DNA of 44,220 nucleotides from Cyanobacteria bacterium SBLK (GTDB lineage: Bacteria > Cyanobacteriota > Cyanobacteriia > Cyanobacteriales > Spirulinaceae), in contig JAGHZQ010000093.1 in NCBI GenBank assembly GCA_017746715.1, positions 1 to 44,220 of the forward strand. The letters run 5' to 3'. The notes below the pieces were generated by a model. That model made no database searches. It was not told where the DNA came from and saw only the letters and a list, made by a program, of their open reading frames with translations. How positions within the stretch are numbered: position 1 is the stretch's first letter; each line of letters starts with the position of its first letter. The position numbers and the translations under genes were made by a program. This document shows, one piece after another, positions 8,209-17,257 of this stretch.

Positions 8209-9012
8209 ATGATCGCAACTCTCTCACCATTTTCCCAACAACAAACGCAAAAAAATGTTATTTTGCTTAAAAGCATTCGTTGGGAGACCTTTCAAGCGCT
8301 CATTGCAGAATTGGAAGCCGATCGCAATCTTCAACTGACTTATCATGCAGAAACGCTGGAGGCGATCGATCGACGCGAAGGAATGGAGAAACAAACGCAT
8401 TCTCTAATTTTGCGTGGGATAAGTTGGCAAACCTATAAAGCATTAATGACCGATGTAGGAGATAATCGGTTATGGAGAATGACTTACGAGCGCGGAGTCT
8501 TAGAAATTCGGATGCCCCGAGAAGAACATGAAGAACCGAAAGAATTACTCGGCGATTTTATTACCGTCATGGTAGACGAACTGGGATGGGAAATGCGAAA
8601 GTTAGGTTCGTTAACTTTAGAGCGAGAAGATTTAAATCGTGCTGCCGAACCCGATGCTTGTTTTTATATTCAAAATGAGGCAATTGTTAGAGGACGCAAA
8701 ATTACTTTAGGACAAGATCCGCCCCCCGATCTCGTGATTGAGTCCGATTATACTCATTCTTCAATTTATAAGCATTCTCTGTATGCGGCATTAGGCGTGC
8801 CAGAAATTTGGCGATATTATCAAAACAGACTGGGAGTTTATCGCTTAAATGGGGAAGAATATATTGAGTCCCGCGAAAGTCTTGCTTTTCCTTTTCTTCC
8901 TATCGGAGAAATTCCCGATTTTGTGAGGCAAAGTCAAAAAATCGGCCAGCGATCGACCGTTCGCCAATTTCGAGCAAGAATTCGAGAAATCTTAGGAACG
9001 GATAACGGGTAA
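8209..9012 (+). CDS. Uma2-family (DUF820) putative endonuclease with duplicated N-terminal module
   Basis: This is a 267-residue protein. From residue ~65 on it is a standard Uma2 protein: SWQTYKALM, RMTYERGVLEIRMP, the EPDACFYI strand, PPDLVIESDYTH and a GVPEIWRY region, the PD-(D/E)XK fold of this family. The first ~60 residues repeat the opening module in degraded form: LLKSIRWETFQALIAEL…LQLTYHAETLEAIDRREGMEKQ parallels LILRGISWQTYKALMTDV…WRMTYERGVLEIRMPREEHE. The gene is therefore a partial internal duplication or a fusion of a relic with an intact copy. Many cyanobacterial genomes carry dozens of these genes; their biological role is unsettled. The start is ATG 8209 and it appears monocistronic. 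Confidence 0.85.
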   Translation: MIATLSPFSQQQTQKNVILLKSIRWETFQALIAELEADRNLQLTYHAETLEAIDRREGMEKQTHSLILRGISWQTYKALMTDVGDNRLWRMTYERGVLEIRMPREEHEEPKELLGDFITVMVDELGWEMRKLGSLTLEREDLNRAAEPDACFYIQNEAIVRGRKITLGQDPPPDLVIESDYTHSSIYKHSLYAALGVPEIWRYYQNRLGVYRLNGEEYIESRESLAFPFLPIGEIPDFVRQSQKIGQRSTVRQFRARIREILGTDNG

Positions 9013-9127
9013 TTGGCATCAGCAAACAAGGTGATGCGAGTTAGACTAAAACTTAGGCCCGTTCGTGCGGTATCTTCCGAGGAAAACTCGCCAATGGGAT
9101 TTTAACGTGCAATACCCCCGAACAGTT

Positions 9128-10786
9128 ATGACAGCGTTCGAGTCTCCCAGTTCAACCTTTGATAGTGACGAGTTTATCGAAATTGTCAGCCAACGCACCT
9201 CCTTGATCGAACATCTTTTGGCGATCGGCACGGCTTTATCGGGCAGTCAAGATTTGGGGGAATTGCTGGCCTTGATTCTCAGCAAGAGTCGCGAAATTAC
9301 CCGCAGCGATGCAGGAAGCGTGTTTCTGGTCAATCGCGTAGACTCCATTCCCCAACTCGTATTTAAAATCGCTCAGAATGACTCTCTCCCTGCCGTTTCC
9401 TTTCAAGAATTCACTTTACCTCTCACCCCTAAAAGTTTGGCGGGATACGTGGCATTAACGGGGCAATCCTTAAATATTCCCGATGCCCATAATCTCTTAC
9501 CGGGGCTGCCCTATCAACTCGATCGCAATTTCGATCGCGATTTTTCCTATCGGACTTGTTCGGTGTTGGTTTTGCCGATGCAAGATGCCGAAGGGGAAAT
9601 TATTGGGGTGCTGCAACTGATCAATCGCAAATTGCACCGGGATATTCGGATCGATAGCAAAAATGCCCTCAGCGTCACGCAACCCTATTCCGAATGGGAA
9701 GAACAAGTGGTGCGATCTTTGGCTTCTCAAGCGGCAATTTCTATCGAACGCAATATTTTGCAAAAAAATATTGAAGACCTCTTTGAGGGGTTCGTGAAAG
9801 CCTCCGTACAGACGATCGAAGCGCGAGATCCCACCACTTCGGGGCATTCAGAACGAGTGGCGGCTTTAACGGTGCGTTTGGCCCAAGAGGTGACGGCAAT
9901 GCGAAGCGGACGCTTGCGATCGCTCATCTTCGACGAACGACAAATGCAGGAAATTCGCTATGCTGCCCTATTGCACGATTTTGGTAAAGTGGGAGTACCC
10001 GAAGCCATTCTCAACAAGCGTAAAAAGCTCTACCCCGAACAACTCGAGACGATCCGCCAGCGTTTTGCGGTTGCCGTTCGCACCTTACAGATGGAATGTG
10101 CGGAAGCAAAATTTCAACACCTCGTCAACCATCCCCGCGTTCATCGCACGGATGCTTCTGAGTGTCCCTCTTGTCAGCAAATCCGAGCATTAGACGATCG
10201 CCTCGAAGAATCTTTAGACAAATTGAACCGCTATTTAAAATTTATTGAAGAGATTAACGAACCCGAAGCCCTAGAAACCAAAAGATTCGAGGCTTTATCA
10301 GAAGAAGCCTTTGCAGAACTGACCGAACTATCCGAGTATTGCTATCGCGATATCGACGGCATTCTCAAACCCTTAGTCACGTCCCAAGAAATGGAACAAT
10401 TACTTCTGCCTCGCGGGAACTTAACGATGGCAGAACGGCAGGCGATCGAGGCTCATGTTACGCACTCTTACGAGTTTCTCAAGCGCATTCCCTGGACGCG
10501 GCATTTACAAGATATTCCCATTATTGCCTACGGACACCACGAAAAACTGGATGGGAGCGGTTATCCTTTGGGATTAACGGGGGAGGAAATTCCCATTCAA
10601 ACCCAAATGATGAGCATTGCAGATATCTATGATGCCCTGACGGCAGCAGATCGACCCTATAAACGCCCGCTTCCGGTAGAAGTCGTTCTCAAAATTCTGC
10701 GAGAAGAAGTGGAGAAAAATAAAATCAATGGCGATTTAGTTGAGGTGTTTATTCAGCGTCGAGTTTATCGGGTTTTGGGACATTAA
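9128..10786 (+). CDS. GAF and HD-GYP domain phosphodiesterase with a large insertion
   Basis: ATG 9128 gives 552 residues; a GTG at 9065 would add 21. A GAF domain (about residues 20-210: SGSQDLGELLALIL, SDAGSVFLVNR, VLVLPMQDAEGEIIGVLQLINR) is followed by an HD-GYP domain. Visible HD-GYP signatures are GHSERVAALT, the HD of LLHDFGKVGVP (~281-282), GHHEKLDGSGYP (~469-480) and IADIYDALTAADRPYK. These are the metal and GYP residues expected of an active cyclic-di-GMP phosphodiesterase. Between the HD and the next conserved His (EAHVTHSYEFL) is an insertion of about 140 residues with a charged helical pattern and a CPSC motif. The GAF domain probably senses a small ligand or chromophore. It is cytoplasmic, with no membrane segments. 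Confidence 0.88.
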   Translation: MTAFESPSSTFDSDEFIEIVSQRTSLIEHLLAIGTALSGSQDLGELLALILSKSREITRSDAGSVFLVNRVDSIPQLVFKIAQNDSLPAVSFQEFTLPLTPKSLAGYVALTGQSLNIPDAHNLLPGLPYQLDRNFDRDFSYRTCSVLVLPMQDAEGEIIGVLQLINRKLHRDIRIDSKNALSVTQPYSEWEEQVVRSLASQAAISIERNILQKNIEDLFEGFVKASVQTIEARDPTTSGHSERVAALTVRLAQEVTAMRSGRLRSLIFDERQMQEIRYAALLHDFGKVGVPEAILNKRKKLYPEQLETIRQRFAVAVRTLQMECAEAKFQHLVNHPRVHRTDASECPSCQQIRALDDRLEESLDKLNRYLKFIEEINEPEALETKRFEALSEEAFAELTELSEYCYRDIDGILKPLVTSQEMEQLLLPRGNLTMAERQAIEAHVTHSYEFLKRIPWTRHLQDIPIIAYGHHEKLDGSGYPLGLTGEEIPIQTQMMSIADIYDALTAADRPYKRPLPVEVVLKILREEVEKNKINGDLVEVFIQRRVYRVLGH

Positions 10787-10840
10787 CAATTCAAAATTGA
10801 TTCCCTCGGGCGATCGCGTCTAACCAGTCACGAGTTATTA

Positions 10841-11762
10841 GAGCTGATTCGTAAACAAAAGATTAAGAGACAAATCGCTTTGTCATTAACCGAATGAGAG
10901 AACCATAAATCATAGCTTCACTTGATGCAGTATAGAGTTCGTAGTCCTTACTTAAACGCCGAAATCGATTTAACCAGCCAAAAGTCCTTTCGACAATCCA
11001 TCGTTTTGGCAAAATCTCAAACTCTGGACTATTTCGCTTGATGACCTCCACTCGAACTGATTCTCCACAAACTTGTTGGACTGCACGAACAAAATTTTCT
11101 CCCCGATATCCTGCATCTACCCAAACAACTTCTAGTCGTGAGAGTTTTTCTTTTTCCTCGTTTAGAATCACTACTGCCCCCAGTCGTTCTGAAGCATTCG
11201 CTTCAGTTACAAGAACCCCAATCAAAAAACCCTGAGAATCTACGACGATATGACGTTTACGTCCCTTAACTTGTTTGCCACCATCATAACCGTAGACAGC
11301 CCCCTTTTTTCCGTCGTTTTGACGGATTGAGAATCAGCGATCGCCACAGCAGAATCTTCTTCGCGTCCCATTCGAGTCCTCAATTGATGGCGTAATTCAT
11401 CATGAAGTTTTTGCCAAATCCCTTTTCTGTGCCATTTGCGACAATATTGATAAACTGTAGTGTAGGGAGGCAGATCGTGGGGTAACATTTCCCACTGACA
11501 GCCTGTTCTCAACACATAAAATATACCATTGAGTATTTCTCTCAAGTCCACCGTTCTTGGATGTCCAACACCTTTGGGATGAGGAAGTAATGGCTTTAGC
11601 ACTTCCCATTCTGCATCGCTTAAATCACTGGGATAAATTTGTCTTTGAGGATTGGCAATTTTTGGTAAGCGACTCATCAGACAATTAGACTCTACTCTAG
11701 TTAGAATAATTCCTCATCCTTTTCTCTTCTCTCTTCTTTAGATTTTCTTTACATATCAGCTC
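10841..11762 (-). mobile_element. IS5-family insertion sequence, complete, 922 bp
   Basis: The ends match as imperfect terminal inverted repeats. The left end begins GAGCTGATTCGTAAACAAAA (10841). The right end, read inwards on the minus strand, begins GAGCTGATATGTAAAGAAAA (from 11762). They agree at 17 of the first 20 positions. The element is flanked by TTA at 10838-10840 and 11763-11765, a 3-bp target duplication of TNA type. Size, target type and a frameshifted DDE transposase point to the IS427/IS1031-like subgroups. Both ends and the duplication are intact, so the insertion looks recent. Confidence 0.88.
10863..11677 (-). CDS. IS5-family DDE transposase, made by -1 frameshift
   Basis: The first frame (11677 to 11240) encodes the N-terminal DUF4096-type region (YPSDLSDAEWEVLKPLLP, then GCQWEMLPHDLPP) and the first catalytic Asp in AIADSQSV. 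The second frame (down to 10863) gives the expected continuation KGAVYGYDGGKQVKGRKRH, the second Asp in VVWVDAGYRG, and the Glu in WIVERTFGWLNRFRRLSKDYE. The junction is at A6G5 on the coding strand (plus-strand T-run 11305-11310, C-run 11300-11304), where a -1 shift turns KTTEKRG into KTTEKKGAVYG. Two-frame transposases with such runs are normal in some IS5 subgroups, so the gene is probably functional rather than broken. Confidence 0.88.
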
Positions 11763-12046
11763 TTAGAAATGTTGCTCATTTCTACCCCCCTCTCGTCGAG
11801 AGCCAAGTGTTTTTATGCAGCAGGCCGAATTTTGGGGGTTGACTCGATGAGCGATCGCGTCCCAAAAATAGCTCTTATTCCTTGCACGATAAGGCTTTTG
11901 GGCTTTTTTGAAAATCAAAAATTGCTCTTTTCTACTGTGAAGTTTTCTAAAGAACGAGAGACCTGCATAACATTGCCCGTTTGGGACAAAGAGAACAGGC
12001 ATAGACTTCGATTTCGACTAAAAGTTTAAAATGTAAATTTTCCTTC

Positions 12047-13843
12047 TTAATTGCCGCTACCCCAAAAAATAGAATAGACCCCTTTCGGATCGTTCAAACT
12101 TTGTAAAATTTTGAACTCTTCCTGTAAATGCTGCCATTCTTTCAAGAAAGGAGAAAAATTCGTTTCTTCTTTCTTTTGAGGTGCGGTTGCAATGGATAAA
12201 AAACTCTCTAAAATTTCGCTCAAGGTCGGTTCTTCCCGATACTCTTCCACTTCCCAATCATCTCCCAATTCGGCTTTTTCTGCTGCATGAGCGATCGCCG
12301 CATCCAATCCCCCCAACTCATCCACCAAACCCAATTCTTTCGCATCCAAACCCGACCAAACCCGTCCCTGTGCGATTTCAGCAACCGTCTGTCTCGGTAA
12401 CTTGCGAGACTCGGTGACGCTATCGAGAAACACTTCATAAATGCGATCGACAAAGCGCTGGATAATCACCAATTCTGCTTCGGTTTTCGGGCGTAAAATC
12501 GATTCTGCATCGGCATAAGGAGCCGTTTTTACCACATCTCGCGTAATACCATTATCCGCCGCAATTTTCTCCACATTGGGCAAAATTCCATAGACTCCAA
12601 TCGATCCCGTCGTCGTCATGGATTCGGCAAAAATATAATCAGAACCCATCGCAATCAAATATCCTCCAGAAGCCGCCACATTTCCCATCGAAACAATCGT
12701 CGGTTTTGCCTCCTGAAGTAACTGCAATTCCCGCAAAATTAACTCCGAAGCCAAAGCACTTCCCCCAGGACTGTCAATCCGCAAAACGATCGCCTTTAAA
12801 TCTTCATCTTCTCGCAATTCTCGCAACTGACGCACAAAGCGATCGCTACCAATTTGTTCTTGATTTCCTTCCCCATAAACGATCGCCCCCCGAGCGTATA
12901 AAACCCCGATTTTATTGTCAGAAGAGCGATCGCTTTTCCGAGTAATTCCGGCATAAGTTTCTAGATCGATCTGGCGAAAACCCTTCTTTATCTTCGCTTG
13001 ATCCGTCAGTTCTCGTAATTTTGCCTCGACTTCATCGTAATATGCCAACTCATCCACAAAACCCGCAGCGATCGCCTCCAATGGTAAAAAGAGGCCATTT
13101 TGATTAATTAAACTTTGTAATTGTTGAGGAGTCATTTCTCGCCCTTTCCCGACCACTTGTAAAAATTCCTGCCACGCATCCCCAATCCAATTTTCTAATT
13201 GTTCGCGATTTTCCGGGCTAAATTCTTGTTGGGTATAAGGTTCGACGGCGGATTTATATTTACCCACCCTCACGACTTGTATGCCAATACCAAACTTTTC
13301 TAATGCTCCCGTTAAAAATAATTGTTGTACTCCCAATCCATTCACATCAATCGAACCTCTTGGATTGAGCAAAATCTCATCGGCAAGGGAACTGATATAA
13401 TATTCTCGTTCTCCCCAATTCACATCATAAGCAATAATCTTTTTCTCCGCCGAGCGAAACTTTTCCAACGCACGACGTAGAGCCTGTAAATTCGCAAATC
13501 CCGTCCTTCCATCGCCTCGACTTCCATCTAAGAATAAAGCGACAATGCGATCGTCTTCTGCTGCGGCTTCGATCGCGCGGATCGCCCGACGCAAAGATAA
13601 CGCATTTCCTTCCCCTTCAGCAAAACTAGCAGCAAACGCATCGATCGGCACGGTATCTTCAACTTCTGCGGAGAGGTCAAAGGTCAGAACTGATTTATTC
13701 CTTACTCGAGGGGATTCTTCTTCTCCTGTTGCCAAAGAAGCCACTAAAATCGCTGTAAATACGCTGACCCCAAAGATCCCAAAGAAAATGAGTGCTAAAA
13801 ACGTTCCGAGCAAACTGGCAAAAACTTGTTTGAAAAATTGCAT
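12047..13843 (-). CDS. sppA: Signal peptide peptidase SppA, 67K long form
   Basis: This is a 598-residue S49-family serine protease anchored by one N-terminal membrane segment (about residues 8-38, FASLLGTFLALIFFGIFGVS). The length matches the double-domain long form. The catalytic Lys is in VGKYKSAVEPYTQ (about residue 194) and the catalytic Ser in GNVAASGGYLIAMG (about residue 390). The substrate-binding stretch IDSPGGSALASELI precedes the Ser domain. The enzyme cuts leftover signal peptides in the membrane; in cyanobacteria an SppA homolog has been linked to phycobilisome trimming under light stress. The start is ATG 13843. It lies 139 bp after the NrtR-like gene on the same strand. Confidence 0.93.
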   Translation of the reverse strand: MQFFKQVFASLLGTFLALIFFGIFGVSVFTAILVASLATGEEESPRVRNKSVLTFDLSAEVEDTVPIDAFAASFAEGEGNALSLRRAIRAIEAAAEDDRIVALFLDGSRGDGRTGFANLQALRRALEKFRSAEKKIIAYDVNWGEREYYISSLADEILLNPRGSIDVNGLGVQQLFLTGALEKFGIGIQVVRVGKYKSAVEPYTQQEFSPENREQLENWIGDAWQEFLQVVGKGREMTPQQLQSLINQNGLFLPLEAIAAGFVDELAYYDEVEAKLRELTDQAKIKKGFRQIDLETYAGITRKSDRSSDNKIGVLYARGAIVYGEGNQEQIGSDRFVRQLRELREDEDLKAIVLRIDSPGGSALASELILRELQLLQEAKPTIVSMGNVAASGGYLIAMGSDYIFAESMTTTGSIGVYGILPNVEKIAADNGITRDVVKTAPYADAESILRPKTEAELVIIQRFVDRIYEVFLDSVTESRKLPRQTVAEIAQGRVWSGLDAKELGLVDELGGLDAAIAHAAEKAELGDDWEVEEYREEPTLSEILESFLSIATAPQKKEETNFSPFLKEWQHLQEEFKILQSLNDPKGVYSIFWGSGN

Positions 13844-13982
13844 GATAGTTGAGATTAGGGCGCGTCTGTTCAGATTTTAGCGCACGGGCTTTATATTTTA
13901 TCAAATTACCTCCGGGCAGGTAGTCACTGAGCTTGTCGAAGTGATGTCCGTTCCACGGTATAATAGCAAGTATAACCAAGCA

Positions 13983-14714
13983 TTAAATAAATACCATCGG
14001 TTTATCTTTTAAAGGGGCAAAGGCTTCTGAATCAAAGCGATATAATTTGGCCGGTCGTCCTGCTCCTCGCGAGGATTTTAAGCCAGTATCTTTGAGAAAA
14101 CCCAATTTTAATAAACGACTGCGAAAGTTAGAATAATCGGCGAAATTTTCTCCTAAAACTGTACCGTAAAATTGATAGAGTTCGTTCAGGGTAAAGACGG
14201 CAGGTAACACATCAAAAGCGATGGGGCTGTACTCTAATTTATTTCGCAAGCGACGATAGCCGTAATGTAAAATCCGATCGCGATCGCAAGCCAATGTCGG
14301 AATTTCTTTGACTAAAAACCAAGCTGTCATCCCCCCTTCTCGAGCAATTAATTCCGCTTCTTCAAAACGAACCAAAGCAAAATAACTGACGGAAAGATAG
14401 CGTATCCCCAACTGCGAAGCACTCCCCCAAGGATTGCAAGCGAATTCATCAAAAGAATAAAGTTGTTCGAGATATAAACTGTTAACTTTGATTTTTTCTT
14501 TGAGAATGCGATCGGCAGCTTGTTCTAGTGATTCTCCTTTTCGGACTAAAGTCCCCGGCAAACTCCATACCCCTTGAAAAGGTTGCTGCAATCGCTTGCT
14601 GAGAAGCACGAAAAGTTTTTGACTGTGCAGATCTACCGAAAAAATTACATTGTCTACTCCGACCTGAAAATTGGCGATTGCCGGATTATTTAATGCGTGT
14701 CGATCGTTGGCCAT
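13983..14714 (-). CDS. NrtR-like transcriptional regulator (Nudix plus winged helix)
   Basis: A 243-residue protein. Residues ~15-150 form a Nudix fold (VDNVIFSV, WSLPGTLVRKGESLEQAADRI). In the Nudix box the catalytic REXXEE core is replaced by DRILKEKI, so hydrolysis is unlikely. Residues ~165-235 are a winged-helix region ending SSRGAGRPAKLYRF, the pattern of NrtR repressors, which sense ADP-ribose and control NAD genes. No NAD synthesis gene is in the window. It starts 3 bp after the stop of the upstream CHASE2-GGDEF-EAL gene, so the two are probably translationally coupled, an unexpected pairing of NAD-type sensing with c-di-GMP signalling. Confidence 0.8.
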   Translation of the reverse strand: MANDRHALNNPAIANFQVGVDNVIFSVDLHSQKLFVLLSKRLQQPFQGVWSLPGTLVRKGESLEQAADRILKEKIKVNSLYLEQLYSFDEFACNPWGSASQLGIRYLSVSYFALVRFEEAELIAREGGMTAWFLVKEIPTLACDRDRILHYGYRRLRNKLEYSPIAFDVLPAVFTLNELYQFYGTVLGENFADYSNFRSRLLKLGFLKDTGLKSSRGAGRPAKLYRFDSEAFAPLKDKPMVFI

Positions 14715-14717
14715 GGC

Positions 14718-17195
14718 TTATTTTAACAATTTCGTTGCGTCTTCGGCCGGTACGGGTTTCGACCAAAAATAACCCTGTCCGAATTCGCATTTTAAAGACT
14801 GCAAGGTTTCCATATCTTCTTTTGTTTCCACCCCCTCGGCAATAATTTCCATACCTAAAGTATGACCGAGAGCAATAATCATGCGCACGATTTCGCAATC
14901 TTCACGACTTTCTCCCATTTTTCTCACAAAAGATTTATCAACTTTGAGGGTATCGACGGGAAAGCGACGAAGTTGGCTCAAGGAGGAATATCCCGTGCCA
15001 AAGTCATCCATGCTGAGCTTGCAACTGAGAGATTTGAGTCGCAACATTAAATCGATCGCTTCCTCCACATTCCCCATCACCATGCTTTCAGTAATTTCCA
15101 GTTTGAGCGTCCATGGGCGAATTTTTGCCGCTTTGATAATCTGCGCCAGCATCTCGACTAAGTCCGCTTGCTCGAATTGGCGACCGGAAAGATTAACGCT
15201 TAAAATTAAAGAATGCTGAGGAAACTGCTCTTGCCATTGACGGGCTTGGCGACAGGCTTCTTGAAAAATCCACCGTCCTAGGGGAATAATCAGCCCGGTT
15301 TCTTCAGCAAGAGGAATGAACATAAATGGGGAGATAAAGCCTTTCTCGGGATGCTGCCAGCGTATCAAGGCTTCAAACCCGGTAATTTGTTCGGTTTTCA
15401 GGTCGATGATGGGTTGATAGTAGAGAACGAACTGTTCCTCGGCGATCGCCTGTCGCAACTCGTTTTCGAGGGCAAACTGCGCGACGGCTTCCTCAAACAT
15501 CCCGGTCGCAAAAACAGAGTGGGTTTTTCCGAGGGCTTTGGCGCGAAACATGGCGGTATTGGCATCTCGCAACAAATTTTCCGGGGTGTGGAGGTGGCGT
15601 TCTTGGGTGGTGGCAATCCCGATATTCACTATCGTGACAATTTGCTGCTCTTCTAATATAAGAGGCTCTTCTAAGATACCTTGTAAGCGATCGGCTAAAT
15701 CCGTGAGAGAGTCTGGAGGGCGATCGAGAACGGTGGCAAATTCTCCTTCTCCCACTCTTGCTAATTTTGCCGTGCGAGGAAGGTTTCTTTGCAATCGTCG
15801 CACGAGAGCCAAAAGAAAGCGATCGCCGATGGCATTGCCCCAATTTTCCCGGATCAGATGCAGGCGATCGCATTGCACGAATACGACTCCGAGGGGAGAA
15901 TCAAGACGACGGCTGCGAATGCGAGCAAGGGAAGTTTTCAGATAATTGACTAAAGATTCGCGATTGAGCAAACCCGTAAAGGGATCGCGAGTCGTGGTGT
16001 AAAGCAAGCGATGAGCAACGGCTAAACCTCCGGCGATCGCGAAGGCAAAAACGGGTTCGATAATGGGAATCCAAATCAGATGGGTTAAAAGAATCCATCC
16101 CGTTCCCACAATGGCGATCGCGCCGACAATTCCTGCCAAACTAAAAGCAAGGGGATGTCTTAAACTCCAAACCAAAATCCCGCCAACCATTCCCCAGCCC
16201 CAAAGCCAAAGCCGTTCTCCCCATTGCGGCCAAAAGGAAAAGGGGCGACTTTGACCCGAGGCAATTTCCAAAAGCTGGCGGGTCATTTGGGCGTGAATAA
16301 TCACCCCCGGCATTTGAAAGGAATTTTTCTGACGGGCACTACTATAGGGGGTTAAACGCAAATCTTTTAAGCTGGGGGCGATGGTGCCGATAAAAACAAT
16401 TTTGTCTCGTACGGCCTCGGGAGCGATTTCCCCTGCGAGTAATTGTTGCAGTCCCACCGATTCGATGATGTTTTCCCGAGCGCGATAGTCGATTAAGATT
16501 TGATATCCTCGCGTATCTGCGGTTTGATAGCCGCCAGAATTGTACTGAAGGGGAACGAGTTCCACATCCTCGAAAAAAAGGGCGCGATCGCTATAGCGAA
16601 ATTGCATTCCCTCTTGCTGAGAGTAAGCCAAGAAAAGCCGTAGGGCAAACGAATAATAAATTTGCTCTTTTCCTGCAACAAAAAGGAGGTTGCGACGGAG
16701 TATCCCATCGCCATCAAGGGGCAAATCATTGAAACCCACTCGCTCTTCTTCCACATTGGGAGGAGGGGGAATATTGCTAACGATTTCGGTAATAACAATG
16801 AGGTTTTTGGCTTGTAGCGCTCGGGCGAGTTCTGCTTCTCCTGGGGGCTGGGGAATGTCGCGGTAGAGGTCGAGGCCGATAACTCTCGGTTGATAGGATT
16901 GTAGTTTGGCGATCGCTCTGGCGAGAATTTCGTCCGATAGCGGCCAGCCGTAGCGTTGTAAATCTTCTTCGGTAATGGCAATCGCCAACAAGCGCGGATC
17001 GGGAGGCACATCAACCCGCCATTGAATAAAGCGATCGAAAACGACTAAATCTAAGTTTTCTAGAATGCCAAACTGCTGGAGTCCCCAGAATAGCCCCGTT
17101 ACGATCGTACTGGACGCAACGATGGAACAACTGGAGACCCAAAAAATACGGGAGATCGATCGCAAGCGGCGAGTAGCCTTAACCAGAAAGTGCAA
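14718..17195 (-). CDS. CHASE2-GGDEF-EAL membrane signalling protein
   Basis: The protein has 825 residues. An N-terminal membrane helix (~20-42) precedes an extracytoplasmic CHASE2 sensor (~45-310: DLVVFDRFIQWRVD, RVIGLDLYRD, DKIVFIGTIAPS). Three membrane helices follow at ~325-390. The GGDEF-like domain (~405-560) is degenerate, with GEGEF at the signature, so cyclase activity is doubtful. The EAL domain (~575-815) keeps the catalytic set: GFEALIRWQHPE, ESMV, MDDFGTGYSS, KVDKSFV and IIAEGVET. The likely net role is c-di-GMP breakdown under an outside signal. The only plausible start is TTG 17195. It sits 62 bp after a DUF928 gene and 3 bp before an NrtR-like gene. Confidence 0.9.
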   Translation of the reverse strand: MHFLVKATRRLRSISRIFWVSSCSIVASSTIVTGLFWGLQQFGILENLDLVVFDRFIQWRVDVPPDPRLLAIAITEEDLQRYGWPLSDEILARAIAKLQSYQPRVIGLDLYRDIPQPPGEAELARALQAKNLIVITEIVSNIPPPPNVEEERVGFNDLPLDGDGILRRNLLFVAGKEQIYYSFALRLFLAYSQQEGMQFRYSDRALFFEDVELVPLQYNSGGYQTADTRGYQILIDYRARENIIESVGLQQLLAGEIAPEAVRDKIVFIGTIAPSLKDLRLTPYSSARQKNSFQMPGVIIHAQMTRQLLEIASGQSRPFSFWPQWGERLWLWGWGMVGGILVWSLRHPLAFSLAGIVGAIAIVGTGWILLTHLIWIPIIEPVFAFAIAGGLAVAHRLLYTTTRDPFTGLLNRESLVNYLKTSLARIRSRRLDSPLGVVFVQCDRLHLIRENWGNAIGDRFLLALVRRLQRNLPRTAKLARVGEGEFATVLDRPPDSLTDLADRLQGILEEPLILEEQQIVTIVNIGIATTQERHLHTPENLLRDANTAMFRAKALGKTHSVFATGMFEEAVAQFALENELRQAIAEEQFVLYYQPIIDLKTEQITGFEALIRWQHPEKGFISPFMFIPLAEETGLIIPLGRWIFQEACRQARQWQEQFPQHSLILSVNLSGRQFEQADLVEMLAQIIKAAKIRPWTLKLEITESMVMGNVEEAIDLMLRLKSLSCKLSMDDFGTGYSSLSQLRRFPVDTLKVDKSFVRKMGESREDCEIVRMIIALGHTLGMEIIAEGVETKEDMETLQSLKCEFGQGYFWSKPVPAEDATKLLK

Positions 17196-17257
17196 GGATT
17201 TGACGCGAGTGAATGGGCGGAAATAGAAAGCGATCGCAAAAACTCTATTCCACTATA

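Noticed and set aside
11766..12046. Overlapping open frames in the gap between the IS5 element and sppA
   Set aside because: Short, on both strands, no signal of a conserved protein; they look like chance frames in AT-rich spacer. Nothing else was recognised in this 281-bp gap.
15351..15945. Several long open frames on the plus strand inside the CHASE2-GGDEF-EAL gene
   Set aside because: Shadows of a real minus-strand gene with complete domains; no own motifs.
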